Numbered from the stretch's first letter, positions 26,737 through 36,783 are shown. The stretch is 64,000 bases of DNA from Bacillus pumilus (GCF_038738535.1 NZ_CP046128.1:1364001-1428000), one strand, 5' to 3'. Numbers and translations are program-made. Notes: generated from the letters alone by a model not told the origin.

Positions 26737-27780
26737 TTGAAAACTGTGCTCAAAACACTCCTCATCCTCCTGATTATATCTGGAACGTACGTTCTGTTTA
26801 TTCAATATGGATCTTCACCAGAAAAAGAAAACAGCAATGAACCGAAGGTGTCTAATGAAGAAACATCTAGCGATAAGCCGATCAACATCCCGAAAAAGGG
26901 GCTCATGTCCTTTATGGGGAAATCTTCAAACGAAGTGCTTAAACAGCTGGGAGAACCAGATCGCATTGATCCTTCCGCATATGATTATGACTGGTGGATA
27001 TACAACCAATCGAAGAAGCACTATATTCAAGTAGGGGTAAAGGATAGTAAAGTGGTGACCCTGTTTGCAACAGGAGACGGGCTCAATGTCGAACCGTTTA
27101 AAATCGGTCAAGCCACAAGTGAAGTATTTAAAAAAACACAAATTGCACCTTACATTCATGTAGAGGATGAACAAAATTCATACCGCTTTGAATTCTCAGA
27201 GGATGATATGAATACAAGACCCACTGTGAAAGTGGGAGAAGATGTGTATGTTCAGCTTTACATGGATAAGTTTGAAAGCACTCTTTCAAGTATCAGGGCG
27301 TTTAACGCAGATACATTTGTGAAACAAAAGCCATATGAGGTCGTCTATCGTGGTCAATTGATAGAACCTGAGGCAATATCAGGTGAAAAATGGAAAGAGA
27401 TCGAAGCTTCCAGTCAAAAACAAATTTTTGATATGACCAATATTATCCGTCATAAGTACAAACTGCCGACCTTAAGGTGGGATGATGAAACCTCTGAAGT
27501 GGCATTCATGCATAGTGAGGACATGAAAGGGAATCATTATTTCTCCCATGAATCTAAAAAATACGGTACGCTGAAAGACCGGTTAGAAAGAGGCGAGGTG
27601 GCATTTCAGCTCGCAGGTGAAAACATTGCCTATAATTATGTAGATGGACCTGCAGCGGTAGAAGGCTGGCTCAATAGTGAAGGTCACAGGAAGGCGTTAT
27701 TAAATAAAGATTACACACACCTTGGCGTAGGTGTGAAAGAAAAATACTACACTCAAAACTTCATCAAGAAAACATCTTAA
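26737..27780 (+). CDS. ylbC: CAP-domain membrane-anchored/secreted protein YlbC
   Basis: Protein of 347 residues. An N-terminal hydrophobic segment (about 5-22) acts as signal or anchor; a CAP-associated domain follows (about 60-195), then a CAP/SCP-PR1 domain (about 220-345) with conserved HSEDMKGNHYFSHES, ENIAY and GHRKALLNKDYTHLGVG. Family role is extracellular; the molecular activity is unknown. The TTG start has ACGGAGG. It is followed by a terminator. Confidence 0.87.
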   Translation: MKTVLKTLLILLIISGTYVLFIQYGSSPEKENSNEPKVSNEETSSDKPINIPKKGLMSFMGKSSNEVLKQLGEPDRIDPSAYDYDWWIYNQSKKHYIQVGVKDSKVVTLFATGDGLNVEPFKIGQATSEVFKKTQIAPYIHVEDEQNSYRFEFSEDDMNTRPTVKVGEDVYVQLYMDKFESTLSSIRAFNADTFVKQKPYEVVYRGQLIEPEAISGEKWKEIEASSQKQIFDMTNIIRHKYKLPTLRWDDETSEVAFMHSEDMKGNHYFSHESKKYGTLKDRLERGEVAFQLAGENIAYNYVDGPAAVEGWLNSEGHRKALLNKDYTHLGVGVKEKYYTQNFIKKTS

Positions 27781-27784
27781 ACGA

Positions 27785-27814
27785 AAGCAGCTGCACAATC
27801 GCAGCTGTTTTTTT
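27785..27814 (+). terminator. Terminator of ylbC
   Basis: GCAGCTGC-type stem (CAGCTGC ACAATC GCAGCTG) followed by seven Ts. Confidence 0.85.
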
Positions 27815-27888
27815 GATTGAAAAAGAGGCTCACCAAAATAGCTGCTGGTGTATATAGTATAGTAGGCATTTGTATGGGGGGTGAGGAT

Positions 27889-28302
27889 TTGACAAACAAA
27901 CAAAAACAAACATCCATTGATGAATTTAAACAATTCGTCAGACGCCATCCGAAGTTAATTCAAGAAGTGCAAACGCAAGAAAAAAGCTGGCAAAGTGTAT
28001 ACGAAAATTGGATCATGTTTGGTGAAGAAGACGAGATGTGGTCTCCTTACCGGCAAACGCAATCTGAAGGCGGTAAAGAAGAAAAAGCCTCTAAGCCAAG
28101 TGAATTGGGAAAAGCAGATTTTATGTCTAAAATGGTTTCTGCTGTGAAAAAAATGGACGCTGATCAAATGAATGAACAAATCAACAAAATGAGCCAGTCT
28201 ATTTCCTCTTTACAAAGCTTACTCGGACAATTTTCATCAAATGGCTCAAAGAAAGGTTCATCTGGAGGCAGTCAGCACCCATTCTCCTTCAGGAAAGATT
28301 AA
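27889..28302 (+). CDS. ylbD: YlbD family protein, putative spore coat protein
   Basis: Protein of 137 residues. The N-terminal part IDEFKQFVRRHPKLIQEV is typical of YlbD; the C-terminus is Ser/Gly-rich. YlbD is annotated as a coat protein in other Bacillus, which I cannot confirm from sequence. The TTG start at 27889 follows GGGGGGTGAGG; a longer frame from 27817 would begin without a ribosome site. It forms a pair with ylbE, 19 bases downstream. Confidence 0.83.
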   Translation: MTNKQKQTSIDEFKQFVRRHPKLIQEVQTQEKSWQSVYENWIMFGEEDEMWSPYRQTQSEGGKEEKASKPSELGKADFMSKMVSAVKKMDADQMNEQINKMSQSISSLQSLLGQFSSNGSKKGSSGGSQHPFSFRKD

Positions 28303-28321
28303 TTGAAAGGGGATGCTTTTG

Positions 28322-28570
28322 GTGCGGAAAGAAGTACAGGAGTTTGTCATGGCCGAAGAGGATCGAATCAAATTCATCAGACAGCGTCCTCTCTGGTACA
28401 GACAGCTGACTCGACATCCTGAAAAGCTATCGTCCTTTGAATTAGATAAAATGAATTTTTACGAAAAAACCATTCCTCATCGTGTGAGTCAGTTGAGCAA
28501 CAGTGTCCAAATGGCTGAAATGATGATTCAAATGTTCCAAGCAATGCGCAATCAAAATGGAGCCGGGTGA
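28322..28570 (+). CDS. ylbE: YlbE-like protein
   Basis: Protein of 82 residues of the YlbE-like family; function unknown. It has a conserved RPLWYRQLTRHPEKLSSFE segment and a Met/Gln-rich C-terminal helix (VQMAEMMIQMFQAM). The GTG at 28322 suits AAAGGGG; a TTG one codon before is possible. It is cotranscribed with ylbD. Confidence 0.8.
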   Translation: MRKEVQEFVMAEEDRIKFIRQRPLWYRQLTRHPEKLSSFELDKMNFYEKTIPHRVSQLSNSVQMAEMMIQMFQAMRNQNGAG

Positions 28571-28642
28571 GGCTTTTTTGAGTTGATTAAGATGTCTATT
28601 TCCTGAGCATCCTATAAAAGTAGATGAAAGGAGAATCAGAAG

Positions 28643-29050
28643 ATGAAATGGATGCTGTCAATATGCGCATTGCTTTTTCTTGTCACCGGGTGTCAAAGTC
28701 AACATGGAGAGAAGCAAGTCACGAAGCAAGATCCAGCTGTACCAGTGATGCAGCAAGCCGAAAGCGAAATGAAGCAGCAAGGCTTTTTAAAATACAAAGT
28801 GCAGGGGTCTTCTGTCTATATAGAAAGTACACTACAAGATTTTCATCTTGAACCTTCGCGTCTAAAAAAGAATGAGAAGACGGGATATTTTACAGTGTAT
28901 GTAGACGGAAAACGTGCAGGCAATGAGTATACTGCTGCATTTGTGGTCAAGCATCTTTCAAAAGGAAAGCATAAAATGACCGTTGTGCTCAATTCCCGTC
29001 ATCCAGAATATAAGCAGAAAAGAGAAACATGGGATGTATTTGTCACGTAA
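28643..29050 (+). CDS. Putative lipoprotein, function unknown
   Basis: Protein of 135 residues with a lipoprotein leader MKWMLSICALLFLVTGC (Cys17). The mature part has a charged linker and a compact domain that looks beta-rich (YFTVYVDGKRAGNEYTAAFV, then HKMTVVLNSRHPEY), reminiscent of an extracellular Ig-like or additive-binding fold, but I do not recognise the family. It sits between ylbE and ylbF; I do not recall a counterpart in B. subtilis. A good AAAGGAG site precedes the ATG. Confidence 0.78.
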   Translation: MKWMLSICALLFLVTGCQSQHGEKQVTKQDPAVPVMQQAESEMKQQGFLKYKVQGSSVYIESTLQDFHLEPSRLKKNEKTGYFTVYVDGKRAGNEYTAAFVVKHLSKGKHKMTVVLNSRHPEYKQKRETWDVFVT

Positions 29051-29107
29051 AAGCATTTTCTGATCCATAGGTTTCGTGGTAAACTATGAATTGGAGGTGC
29101 AACATTT

Positions 29108-29557
29108 ATGTATGCGACAATCGAATCTGTGGAGCTCCAAGAGGAAGCGAATCAATTGGCTGCCATGATTCTTCAGTCGGAGGAGGCTGAACATTACCGC
29201 AACTGCTTTAAGCGTCTCCAGCAAGACGAAGAAGCCCAACAAATTATTGCCCATTTTACAAAAGTAAAAGAGCAATATGAGGATGTGCAGCGGTTCGGCA
29301 AATACCATCCGGACTATAGAACGATCTCAAAGGAAATGCGTGAGGTCAAAAGAAAGTTAGATCTTCACGATACAGTGGTTGATTTCAAAAAAGCAGAAAC
29401 AGCGATTCAATCCATCTTAGATGAGATTAGTATTGAAATCGGTCAAGCTGTATCAGCATATATCAAAGTTCCAACAGGGAACCCATATTTTGATGGTCTA
29501 TCATCATGCGGCGGTGGCTGTGGATCAGGTGGCAGCTGTGGCTGTAAAGTATCTTGA
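29108..29557 (+). CDS. ricF: RicF (YlbF), Y-complex protein for competence, sporulation and mRNA maturation
   Basis: YlbF/YmcA family, 149 residues, mostly helical (about 1-125). In B. subtilis it joins RicA (YmcA) and RicT (YaaT) in a complex that carries Fe-S clusters, speeds Spo0A phosphorylation and guides RNase Y cleavage. The C-terminal tail has four Cys in CGGGCGSGGSCGC, which fits cluster binding. The ATG follows GGAGGTG. ylbG lies 66 bases downstream. Confidence 0.93.
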   Translation: MYATIESVELQEEANQLAAMILQSEEAEHYRNCFKRLQQDEEAQQIIAHFTKVKEQYEDVQRFGKYHPDYRTISKEMREVKRKLDLHDTVVDFKKAETAIQSILDEISIEIGQAVSAYIKVPTGNPYFDGLSSCGGGCGSGGSCGCKVS

Positions 29558-29623
29558 CGAGACTTGAATGTCTCGTCTTTTACATAATGACTGAAAAGAA
29601 TTGAAAAAGCGGCAGGTGAAAAG

Positions 29624-29896
29624 ATGGAAACCAAACGTCAAGGGATGGTCGTTTGGCTGCATTCGTTAAAGCAGTCAAAGGCGCTAAGAAAATTTGGAAA
29701 TGTTCACTATATTTCAAGGAAAATGAAGTATGCAGTGATCTATTGTGATATGAATGATCTCGAGCGTCATATGGCTAAGCTCAGCTCATTGCCATTTGTG
29801 AAGCGTGTTGAGCCTTCATATAAACCTTTTATTAAATTAGAGTACGAATCCAAATTGGACAAAGCAAAAGAGTATGATTATAAAGTGGGCTTTTAA
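29624..29896 (+). CDS. ylbG: UPF0298 protein YlbG
   Basis: Protein of 90 residues of UPF0298 (YlbG family) with a ferredoxin-like alpha/beta pattern: [45 protein letters not shown]. Function unknown. Likely cotranscribed with ricF, and ends at a GC-rich hairpin. Confidence 0.86.
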
Positions 29897-29906
29897 AGAC
29901 ACAAAA

Positions 29907-29936
29907 AAATCCCCGCGGCATCACCCGCGGGGTCCT
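29907..29936 (+). terminator. Hairpin after ylbG
   Basis: ATCCCCGCGG / CCGCGGGGT arms with a 5-base loop; the following sequence is only moderately T-rich (CCTTCTATTCTT). Probable terminator. Confidence 0.6.
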
Positions 29937-29998
29937 TCTATTCTTAATGATTCATTAAGGAGAAGGCAAAGGGAGAGGAGAAACCGGAGGAAGAACTT

Positions 29999-30058
29999 AT
30001 GGGGAAACGTAAGTCTTCTCCGCGGTTGGCAACAGCACCACATCAGATGCTGTTATAA
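29999..30058 (+). CDS. Possible 19-residue peptide gene
   Basis: A short frame, MGKRKSSPRLATAPHQMLL, follows an excellent ribosome site (CCGGAGG, 8 bases from the ATG), with more purine-rich sequence upstream. The peptide is basic. It lies in the 310-bp gap between ylbG and rsmD that otherwise shows no gene. No homologue is recognised; it may be a chance frame. Confidence 0.35.
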   Translation: MGKRKSSPRLATAPHQMLL

Positions 30059-30206
30059 ATAGTATGACCCCGCTTTCCTTGATCTATACATAGAAAATGA
30101 ATGAAAATCCTTGCATTGTCCCCTGCGGAGTGTTGTGGTAAGATAATGTTGAATTTTTTGTCATAAACAATAACCAATAGAAGCAAGCAGAAAAAGTGGT
30201 GGGAAA

Positions 30207-30764
30207 ATGAGAGTCATCTCTGGAACGAGAAAAGGCCGCACACTTAAAGCGGTACCAGGTCAATCAACAAGACCGACGACAGATAAAGTAAAAGAATCGA
30301 TATTTAATATGATAGGCCCGTATTTTGATGGCGGATGGGCCCTTGATTTATTTGCGGGAAGCGGTGGTTTAGGAATTGAAGCGCTTTCCAGAGGATTCGA
30401 TCATTGCATTTTCGTTGATCGAGATATGAAGGCAATTCAGACGATTAAAGGAAACCTCAATCAATTGTCGCTGCTCGATCAAAGTGAAGTGTTTCGAAAC
30501 GAGGCAAAGCGTGCACTCACAGCCGTTGTGAAACGAGAGGAATCCTTTCAAGCGATCTTTCTTGATCCGCCTTATAAAGATCAACAGCTGAAAGCACTTC
30601 TTGAAATGATTGACGAGCATGCCTTATTAACAGATGACGGCGTGATCGTGTGTGAGCATGATAAGGACGTCACACTGCCAGAGGAAGCTGGACAGCTTTA
30701 CATATCAAGACAGGAACTGTACGGGTTGACTGGTATTACGATCTATAGAAAGCGGGGAAATTAA
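30207..30764 (+). CDS. rsmD: 16S rRNA (guanine966-N2)-methyltransferase RsmD
   Basis: SAM-dependent methyltransferase of 185 residues that modifies G966 (E. coli numbering) of 16S rRNA. SAM-binding LDLFAGSGGLGIEALSRG (about residues 46-63) and the catalytic DPPY in AIFLDPPYKDQQ (about 117-128) are intact; the N-terminal RVISGTRKGRTL is typical. It corresponds to B. subtilis ylbH. coaD starts three bases after its stop, so the two form an operon. Confidence 0.95.
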   Translation: MRVISGTRKGRTLKAVPGQSTRPTTDKVKESIFNMIGPYFDGGWALDLFAGSGGLGIEALSRGFDHCIFVDRDMKAIQTIKGNLNQLSLLDQSEVFRNEAKRALTAVVKREESFQAIFLDPPYKDQQLKALLEMIDEHALLTDDGVIVCEHDKDVTLPEEAGQLYISRQELYGLTGITIYRKRGN

Positions 30765-31263
<499 letters not shown>

Positions 31264-31276
<13 letters not shown>

Positions 31277-32472
31277 AATTTCTGATAGTATAGCGCGATA
31301 TACAAGATCAAGCTGCATAGCGTGATCAATGGGCCAGCTGTCACAAGCTGATTCCAAAGCACACTGCTGTACACGACGACCTGCTGGCTTGCTTCAAAGG
31401 CACCTGCTGGGAGAGCCATGTCAGATCGAGAGACATAAAGAGGCTTGAACAATAAAAAGGCAAAAACAGCTGCATAAATTCCGTGAAGCAAACGAGCAAA
31501 GAAAAACGGTTTAAAGCGTATATCTGTTGCCGCCAGAATGCCGGCGACCTGAGCTTGAACAGAAAACCCGCTGAATCCTAATATAAAGCTGACGACAATC
31601 GTTTTAGCAAGAAGGGTGACTTCCTGTGACCCTGTCAGCTGACTTCCTAATGTGATTTCAAATAAACCGGCAATCATCGCAAGATCTAATTCTGGCGGAA
31701 GATGCATCGTTTGCAGCATATATCCGATCCCTATGGATAAGAGGTCCGTCACATGAACAACTGACAGCATTTTACTAAATACAGAAAATAAGATAATAAA
31801 GCCGCCAATCATAAAGAGAGTTTGGACTGATGACATCACCGCATCACTTAAAATTTGGCCGAGCGGTCTTTTCTCTGCGAGTCTTGCTGTATGAAGAGCG
31901 CTGAATGCCTCTTGAAACGGTGGGAATAAAAATCGCTTACGGCTTCTCAGATGTGCATCATGCCGTGCTTTATATCCCCGCATCGTCACACCAACAGCGA
32001 GATTCCCTAAATAATGTGCGCATGCCAAAACAATCCCTAAAGCCGGGTGATGAAAAAAACCAACAGCCACCGCACCGAAAATAAACAATGGATTCGATGA
32101 ATTTGTAAAAGAAACGAGGCGCTCTGCTTCGATTTGTGTCAGTTGTCCTTCCTGCCTGAGTCTTGTGGTTAATTTCGCACCAGAAGGGAAGCCTGATGCC
32201 ATTCCCATTGCTAGGACAAATCCGCCTACACCAGGCACTCGAAAGATGGGGCGCATAAATGGCTCTAATAATACCCCGACAAATCTGACAATCCCGAAAC
32301 TAATTAATAGCTCGGACAAAATAAAAAAAGGAAGCAATGATGGAAATACAACCTCCCACCACATTGCAAGTCCATTTTTAGACGCTTGCAAAGAGGCTTG
32401 TGGATGTGTAATCACAGTGGCTGTTAAAAAGATAAAAAAAGCAGCGATGAACAGAGTGTTCCATTTTTTCAT
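31264..32472 (-). CDS. ylbJ: Sporulation integral membrane protein YlbJ
   Basis: Polytopic membrane protein of 402 residues with about ten helices and nucleoside-recognition (Gate) type halves; the family is needed for spore formation in B. subtilis, where it is made in the mother cell under sigma-E. Recognisable parts: VVFPSLLPFFILSEL, GMASGFPSGAKLTTRL and GFSGFSVQAQVAGILA. The substrate is unknown. Divergent from ylbK. Confidence 0.9.
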
Positions 32473-32630
32473 GGAGATTTCGCCCCTTGCTGTTATGATC
32501 TATTGGCGAGCTCGTGATCAAAAAAGAAAGACACTAGCCGAGCCTGTCTTCTATTACTATACGAGCAGAAGGGGCATGTTTAGACCAATAGATTCGTATA
32601 TATACATAGAAAAGAGGAGGGTGGATTTTC

Positions 32631-33410
32631 ATGAGGCGACCAGTCATTGGACTTGCGTTAGGCTCCGGGGGTGCGAGGGGAATGGCGCATATCGGAGTTT
32701 TATCTAGTCTTGAGAAACAAGGAATTCAGGTAGATATGATCGCTGGCAGCAGTATTGGCGCACTTGTTGGGAGCTTTTATGCGGCAGGACAAGACGTAGA
32801 AAAAATGAAAAAACTTGCACTTGTCTTCAGAAGAAAGTATTATGCTGACTATACACTGCCAAAAATCGGTCTTTTAAAAGGGAATCGAATGTTGCAGCTG
32901 ATTCACACGTTTACATATGGGAAGAAATTTGAAGAATTAAGAAAGCCCCTTGCGGTGGTTGCCTGTGACCTCGAGACAGGGGAGAAGGTCGTGTTTAAAA
33001 AAGGGTCTGTTTCACAAGCAGTCAGAGCAAGCATCAGCATTCCGGGCGTGTTTGTTCCTCATGAAATGGGCGGCAGACAGCTAGTCGATGGAGCGGTTGT
33101 TGACCGCATTCCTGTGTCTGTTTTAAAAGAAATGGGCGCAGACCTCATTATCGCCTCTGATGTATCAAGGGTGAAAAAAACAGAAAAGGCGACGAGATTA
33201 TCGGATGTGATTATGCAAAGTTTGGACATCCTTCAAAATGAATTGGTCCGTCATCAAACCATTCACGCTGATGTCATGATCCGGCCGAGGCTTGAAACAT
33301 TTAGCTCGAGTGCATTTACACAGGTGCAGGAGATGATTGAAGCAGGTGAGCTCGCCGCAGATCAACTAACAGGTAAAATGAAAGATGTCATTGATAAATG
33401 GGAGTGTTAA
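32631..33410 (+). CDS. ylbK: Patatin-like phospholipase YlbK
   Basis: Patatin/RssA-family protein of 259 residues. The oxyanion motif [14 protein letters not shown] (about residues 11-24), nucleophile [11 protein letters not shown] (Ser in GxSxG, about 38-48) and the partner Asp in [11 protein letters not shown] (about 147-157) are intact, so an active lipid hydrolase is likely; the substrate is not known. The ATG follows GAGGAGGGTGG. ylbL follows at once. Confidence 0.92.
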   Translation: MRRPVIGLALGSGGARGMAHIGVLSSLEKQGIQVDMIAGSSIGALVGSFYAAGQDVEKMKKLALVFRRKYYADYTLPKIGLLKGNRMLQLIHTFTYGKKFEELRKPLAVVACDLETGEKVVFKKGSVSQAVRASISIPGVFVPHEMGGRQLVDGAVVDRIPVSVLKEMGADLIIASDVSRVKKTEKATRLSDVIMQSLDILQNELVRHQTIHADVMIRPRLETFSSSAFTQVQEMIEAGELAADQLTGKMKDVIDKWEC

Positions 33411-33414
33411 TCGA

Positions 33415-34443
33415 ATGAAAAAATTGAATATTCGCTGGCTCAGCTTTTTTGTCGTTATCCTTGTATTATTTGGCTTAACCTTTGTCAAACTGCCATATTA
33501 CGTGACAAAGCCGGGTGATGCAACCGAGATTGCTCCCCACATTCAAGTAGACGGCGGATATGGCGAGAAGGGCAGCTTCTCACTTATGACGATAAAAGTA
33601 GGTCCAGCCAATCCGTATACGTATTTGCTTGCGAAAATGAATAAATATGACGAGATCGTCCCGGAAGAAAATATTAAAGCGGACGGGGAGTCGGATGAAG
33701 ATTATATGAAAAGACAGCTTCAGCTGATGAAAAGCTCTCAAGAAAATGCCATGATTGCAGCGTATACAAAAGCAGGCAAAAAAGTAGATTATACGTTTAA
33801 CGGGGTATATGCAAGCTACGTGATGAAAGGAATGCCTGCTTACGGCAAAATTGAAGTGGGCGACCGAATCAAAAGCGTTGATGGCAAGACCTATGATTCT
33901 GCTGATAAAATGGTTTCGTATATCAGCAGCAAAAAAGCAGGTACATCTGTCCGTTTTGTCCTTGAACGAAATGGCAAAGACATCACGGAGAAAGTGACGT
34001 TAAAACCATTTAAAGAAGAGCCGAATCGAGTTGGAATCGGTGTATCATTATTTACAGATCGAAATGTGAAAGTCTCGCCTTCCATTAAGGTGGATATTGA
34101 AAATATCGGCGGCCCATCAGCAGGTCTCATGATGTCACTTGAAATTTATAACCAGCTGACAAAAGAAGACGAAACACATGGCTATGCGATTGCGGGAACG
34201 GGGACGATTGACGCCGATGGAACGGTCGGTCCAATTGGCGGAATCGATCAAAAGGTCGTGGCGGCAGATAAAGCCGGAAAAGATATATTCTTTGCACCAA
34301 ACGATAAAGGTGATTCAAATTCAGACTACCGAAATGCTGTCAAAACAGCGAAAGATATTAAAAGTGATATGAAAATTGTGCCTGTAGATACGATGCAAGA
34401 TGCCCTGAACTATTTAAACAAATTAAAAGAGAAAGCATCTTAA
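33415..34443 (+). CDS. ylbL: PDZ and Lon-protease domain membrane protein YlbL
   Basis: Serine protease of 342 residues, anchored by one N-terminal helix (about 8-25). A PDZ domain (about 125-205; [20 protein letters not shown]) is followed by a Lon-type proteolytic domain with the catalytic Ser in [11 protein letters not shown] and Lys in [19 protein letters not shown]. In B. subtilis YlbL, with CtpA, degrades the division inhibitor YneA after DNA damage. The ATG at 33415 is chosen over 33385, which would overlap ylbK. Confidence 0.94.
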   Translation: MKKLNIRWLSFFVVILVLFGLTFVKLPYYVTKPGDATEIAPHIQVDGGYGEKGSFSLMTIKVGPANPYTYLLAKMNKYDEIVPEENIKADGESDEDYMKRQLQLMKSSQENAMIAAYTKAGKKVDYTFNGVYASYVMKGMPAYGKIEVGDRIKSVDGKTYDSADKMVSYISSKKAGTSVRFVLERNGKDITEKVTLKPFKEEPNRVGIGVSLFTDRNVKVSPSIKVDIENIGGPSAGLMMSLEIYNQLTKEDETHGYAIAGTGTIDADGTVGPIGGIDQKVVAADKAGKDIFFAPNDKGDSNSDYRNAVKTAKDIKSDMKIVPVDTMQDALNYLNKLKEKAS

Positions 34444-34445
34444 TC

Positions 34446-34482
34446 AAAGAAGAGCAGCCTTCATCAAGGCTGCTCTTCTTGT
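34446..34482. terminator. Bidirectional terminator ylbL / ylbM
   Basis: AAGAAGAGCAGCCTT / AAGGCTGCTCTTCTT perfect stem with a short CATC loop between convergent genes. Confidence 0.9.
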
Positions 34483-35726
34483 TAAGACTGGAAGAGACCA
34501 GTCTCTTCATCATATCGGATCGGTGAGGTTTTAAACTCCGCTTCCGTTAAGTCCGTTTGCATTGGCTCACTAACGGGCAGACTGAAGACGCGGGACGCGC
34601 GAATATCAAGATCAAGTGCGGGATGTGAAAAGGCAGACAGCTTGCTTATGAGCGGCACGTCCAATTCTTTTTTCACAAGAGATAAGTATTGCTGCCCTTT
34701 CTTTGACATACCAAGTAAACGAATGTAAGGCGCTTCTCTCTCTTTCAGCAGCTCATGCATGGCACTCTTTTTCACTCTCATTAAGAGATGTGTATTCATC
34801 CGCTGCAGCCTTGTCCACGTATATCGTTTTGTTTTCACAAGAGATAGATATTTCTCGTAGGAGGACGCATGTGAAATCGCCTTTTGCATGCGGTGTTCGA
34901 TGCCTTCTTCGATTTCATAGATGTCTTCTAGTTCTGCTGTATCCATTGTGTGAAAGACTTGTTTTAAGAAGCTAAAGTAGGCTTCTTGCGTATGTAAAAG
35001 ACCATAAGAAGAATGATAGTCATGTAATTGCTTGAGCGTAGCTTCTGGGAGATATGGGGCGACTGTTTCAAATGTGCCGTGATCTTTTAAGGCTTTTCGT
35101 ATACTTGTTGCGCTTGCGATTTTCTGATTTTTAGGAAGTTCTTCATCATGATAACCAGATGAAATCCTTTGAGAGGTAAAGGGCTGCATGTGAGGGGATC
35201 TCTCCAAGATGGCTTTGACATAATGGAAACCTAAAATGTTATTTGGCTTGGACAGATCCAGTAAGTGCTTAGGATCAATCACCTCTTGAAACGCAGCTGC
35301 TGCAGCTGCTGGATAACTAAGGCCTTCTTTCACCTTTTCTTTTGTGAAAAGGTCAATTTCTCCTTTTTTCTCATGCCAAGCATGAGCCGTTCGCTCAAAT
35401 GCTTTAATGTCACCATCCTCGCTGCCGAAAAAAAGGGAGCGGCATTTTAAAGCATCTAGAATCGCCACAGCACCGTTTGCAAAGGTTTCTGCCTTTTGCA
35501 CTGCGTATATGTATGGAAGCTCACACACAATGTCTACACCGTTTTGCAGCGCCATTTTTGTCCGCGCCCATTTTGAGACGATGGCAGGCTCACCGCGCTG
35601 GAGGAAGGAACCGCTCATGACGGCAATGGCAACATCTGAGGAGGTATGTGTTTTCGCCTGACGAACATGATAGGCATGTCCATAATGAAATGGATTATAC
35701 TCGACAACGACTCCTGTTGCTTTCAA
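34482..35726 (-). CDS. tmcAL: tRNA(Met) cytidine acetate ligase TmcAL
   Basis: Makes N4-acetylcytidine at the wobble base of elongator tRNA(Met), using acetate and ATP in B. subtilis (YlbM). Of the nucleotidyltransferase superfamily: GVVVEYNPFHYGHAYH holds the HxGH signature near the N-terminus; MSGSFLQRGEPAIVSKWAR is a second family landmark. 414 residues from the TTG at 35726, which has AAGGCGG 8 bases upstream. An ATG 37 codons further upstream gives an extension without a counterpart in the family. Confidence 0.93.
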   Translation of the reverse strand: MKATGVVVEYNPFHYGHAYHVRQAKTHTSSDVAIAVMSGSFLQRGEPAIVSKWARTKMALQNGVDIVCELPYIYAVQKAETFANGAVAILDALKCRSLFFGSEDGDIKAFERTAHAWHEKKGEIDLFTKEKVKEGLSYPAAAAAAFQEVIDPKHLLDLSKPNNILGFHYVKAILERSPHMQPFTSQRISSGYHDEELPKNQKIASATSIRKALKDHGTFETVAPYLPEATLKQLHDYHSSYGLLHTQEAYFSFLKQVFHTMDTAELEDIYEIEEGIEHRMQKAISHASSYEKYLSLVKTKRYTWTRLQRMNTHLLMRVKKSAMHELLKEREAPYIRLLGMSKKGQQYLSLVKKELDVPLISKLSAFSHPALDLDIRASRVFSLPVSEPMQTDLTEAEFKTSPIRYDEETGLFQS

Positions 35727-35873
35727 TAGATGTTCCGCCTTTCTTGCTATGGTTAAATGGTCTATGCTACAGTAGCATAAGGGAAAAATGAAGCCCATTT
35801 TTTCAGTGTAGGCATTCCGCGAACTGATGTCAAACAACCCTCTGACATCACAAAGGACTGTAAAGAAAAAATA

Positions 35874-35902
35874 TTGACAAATAACATGATGAAAGCTATA
35901 AT
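35874..35902 (+). promoter_or_regulatory. Consensus sigma-A promoter of ylbN-rpmF
   Basis: TTGACA (35874-35879), 17-base spacer, TATAAT (35897-35902): a perfect consensus housekeeping promoter, 30 bases before ylbN. Strong expression fits a ribosomal protein operon. Confidence 0.9.
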
Positions 35903-35931
35903 CATGTTTGTTGCTCTTAGAGGTGATACAA

Positions 35932-36450
35932 TTGAAATGGACAGTTTATCAGTTACATCAAAAAGCTAAAAACAGCTTCGATTTTCATGAGACGGTTGAC
36001 TTAAATGAACTTACTAGCCTTCATTCAGATATACGTCGCATTTCACCGGTAGAGGTGAAAGGGACTGGAGTGATCGAATCAAAGCAAGTCGCATTTGATT
36101 TAACCATCACAGGTGAAATGACATTGCCTTGTTCAAGAACGCTTGTTGATGTAAATTATCCATTTGCGATTTCAACGAAAGAACTATTTGTACTTCATAA
36201 GACAGACGATATAGAAGATGAAGACGTTTCTATTGTAGAAGACGACATCATCGACTTAACGCCTATAGTCAAGGAAGAAATTCTTCTTGAAGTGCCGATG
36301 CAAATCTTTTGCGACCAAACGGATGTAAAAGGTGCTGCACCACAAGAAGGGAATGACTGGGCGGTCATTTCGGAAGATGCACATCAAAACCGAATTGATC
36401 CGCGTCTGGAAGGCTTGAAGAAGCTCTTAGAAGAAAATAATGAATCTTAA
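35932..36450 (+). CDS. ylbN: DUF177 (YceD-like) protein YlbN
   Basis: Acidic protein of 172 residues, DUF177/YceD family. The family is nearly always beside rpmF and is linked to large-subunit RNA metabolism in plants and bacteria; the exact role is unknown. Conserved LTITGEMTLPCSRTL and a DIIDLTPIVKEEILLEVPM segment are present. The TTG start has AGAGGTG. rpmF follows after 21 bases. Confidence 0.9.
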   Translation: MKWTVYQLHQKAKNSFDFHETVDLNELTSLHSDIRRISPVEVKGTGVIESKQVAFDLTITGEMTLPCSRTLVDVNYPFAISTKELFVLHKTDDIEDEDVSIVEDDIIDLTPIVKEEILLEVPMQIFCDQTDVKGAAPQEGNDWAVISEDAHQNRIDPRLEGLKKLLEENNES

Positions 36451-36471
36451 CTCTTTAAGGAGGTGGGAATA

Positions 36472-36645
36472 ATGGCTGTACCTTTTAGAAGAACTTCTAA
36501 AATGAAAAAAAGATTGCGTCGTACGCATTTCAAACTACAAGTACCTGGTATGGTAGCTTGCCCAGAATGCGGTGAAATGAAAATTTCTCATCGTGTCTGC
36601 AAATCTTGCGGAACATACAAAGGCAAAGACGTAAAAAGCAACTAA
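36472..36645 (+). CDS. rpmF: 50S ribosomal protein L32
   Basis: Ribosomal protein of 57 residues. N-terminal [19 protein letters not shown] is diagnostic; CPEC and CKSC show the zinc-binding form. The ATG at 36472 follows a textbook TAAGGAGGTG. Cotranscribed with ylbN from a consensus promoter and ended by a hairpin. Confidence 0.97.
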   Translation: MAVPFRRTSKMKKRLRRTHFKLQVPGMVACPECGEMKISHRVCKSCGTYKGKDVKSN

Positions 36646-36652
36646 TGCTTGA

Positions 36653-36690
36653 TAAAAAAACGTGAGGGAATCTTCCCTTGCGTTTTTTTA
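36653..36690 (+). terminator. Terminator of rpmF
   Basis: AAAAAACGTGAGGGAA-TC-TTCCCTTGCGTTTTTT, a long A/T-flanked stem. Confidence 0.85.
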
Positions 36691-36723
36691 TTTGTCTATT
36701 TTTTAGGTTTCTCTCCTGCAAAT

Positions 36724-36753
36724 AGTCTATCTACTCTAGTAGGCGCATATGAT
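36724..36753 (+). promoter_or_regulatory. Possible sigma-E promoter of gerR
   Basis: CATATGAT (36746-36753) resembles a sigma-E -10 and is identical to the one before spoVD. The candidate -35, AGTCTATC, lies 14 bases upstream and is a weak match. B. subtilis gerR is a sigma-E gene. Confidence 0.4.
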
Positions 36754-36783
36754 GTGGTATTCAGATTCAGGGGGGATGATCAA

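Noticed and set aside
29874-30062. 62-codon basic frame after ylbG
   Set aside because: It overlaps the end of ylbG, translates a GC-rich hairpin, and has no ribosome site; the shorter frame at 29999 is the better candidate.
32165-32707. 180-codon plus-strand frame over ylbJ and ylbK
   Set aside because: Antisense to ylbJ and out of frame with ylbK, with no proper start site.
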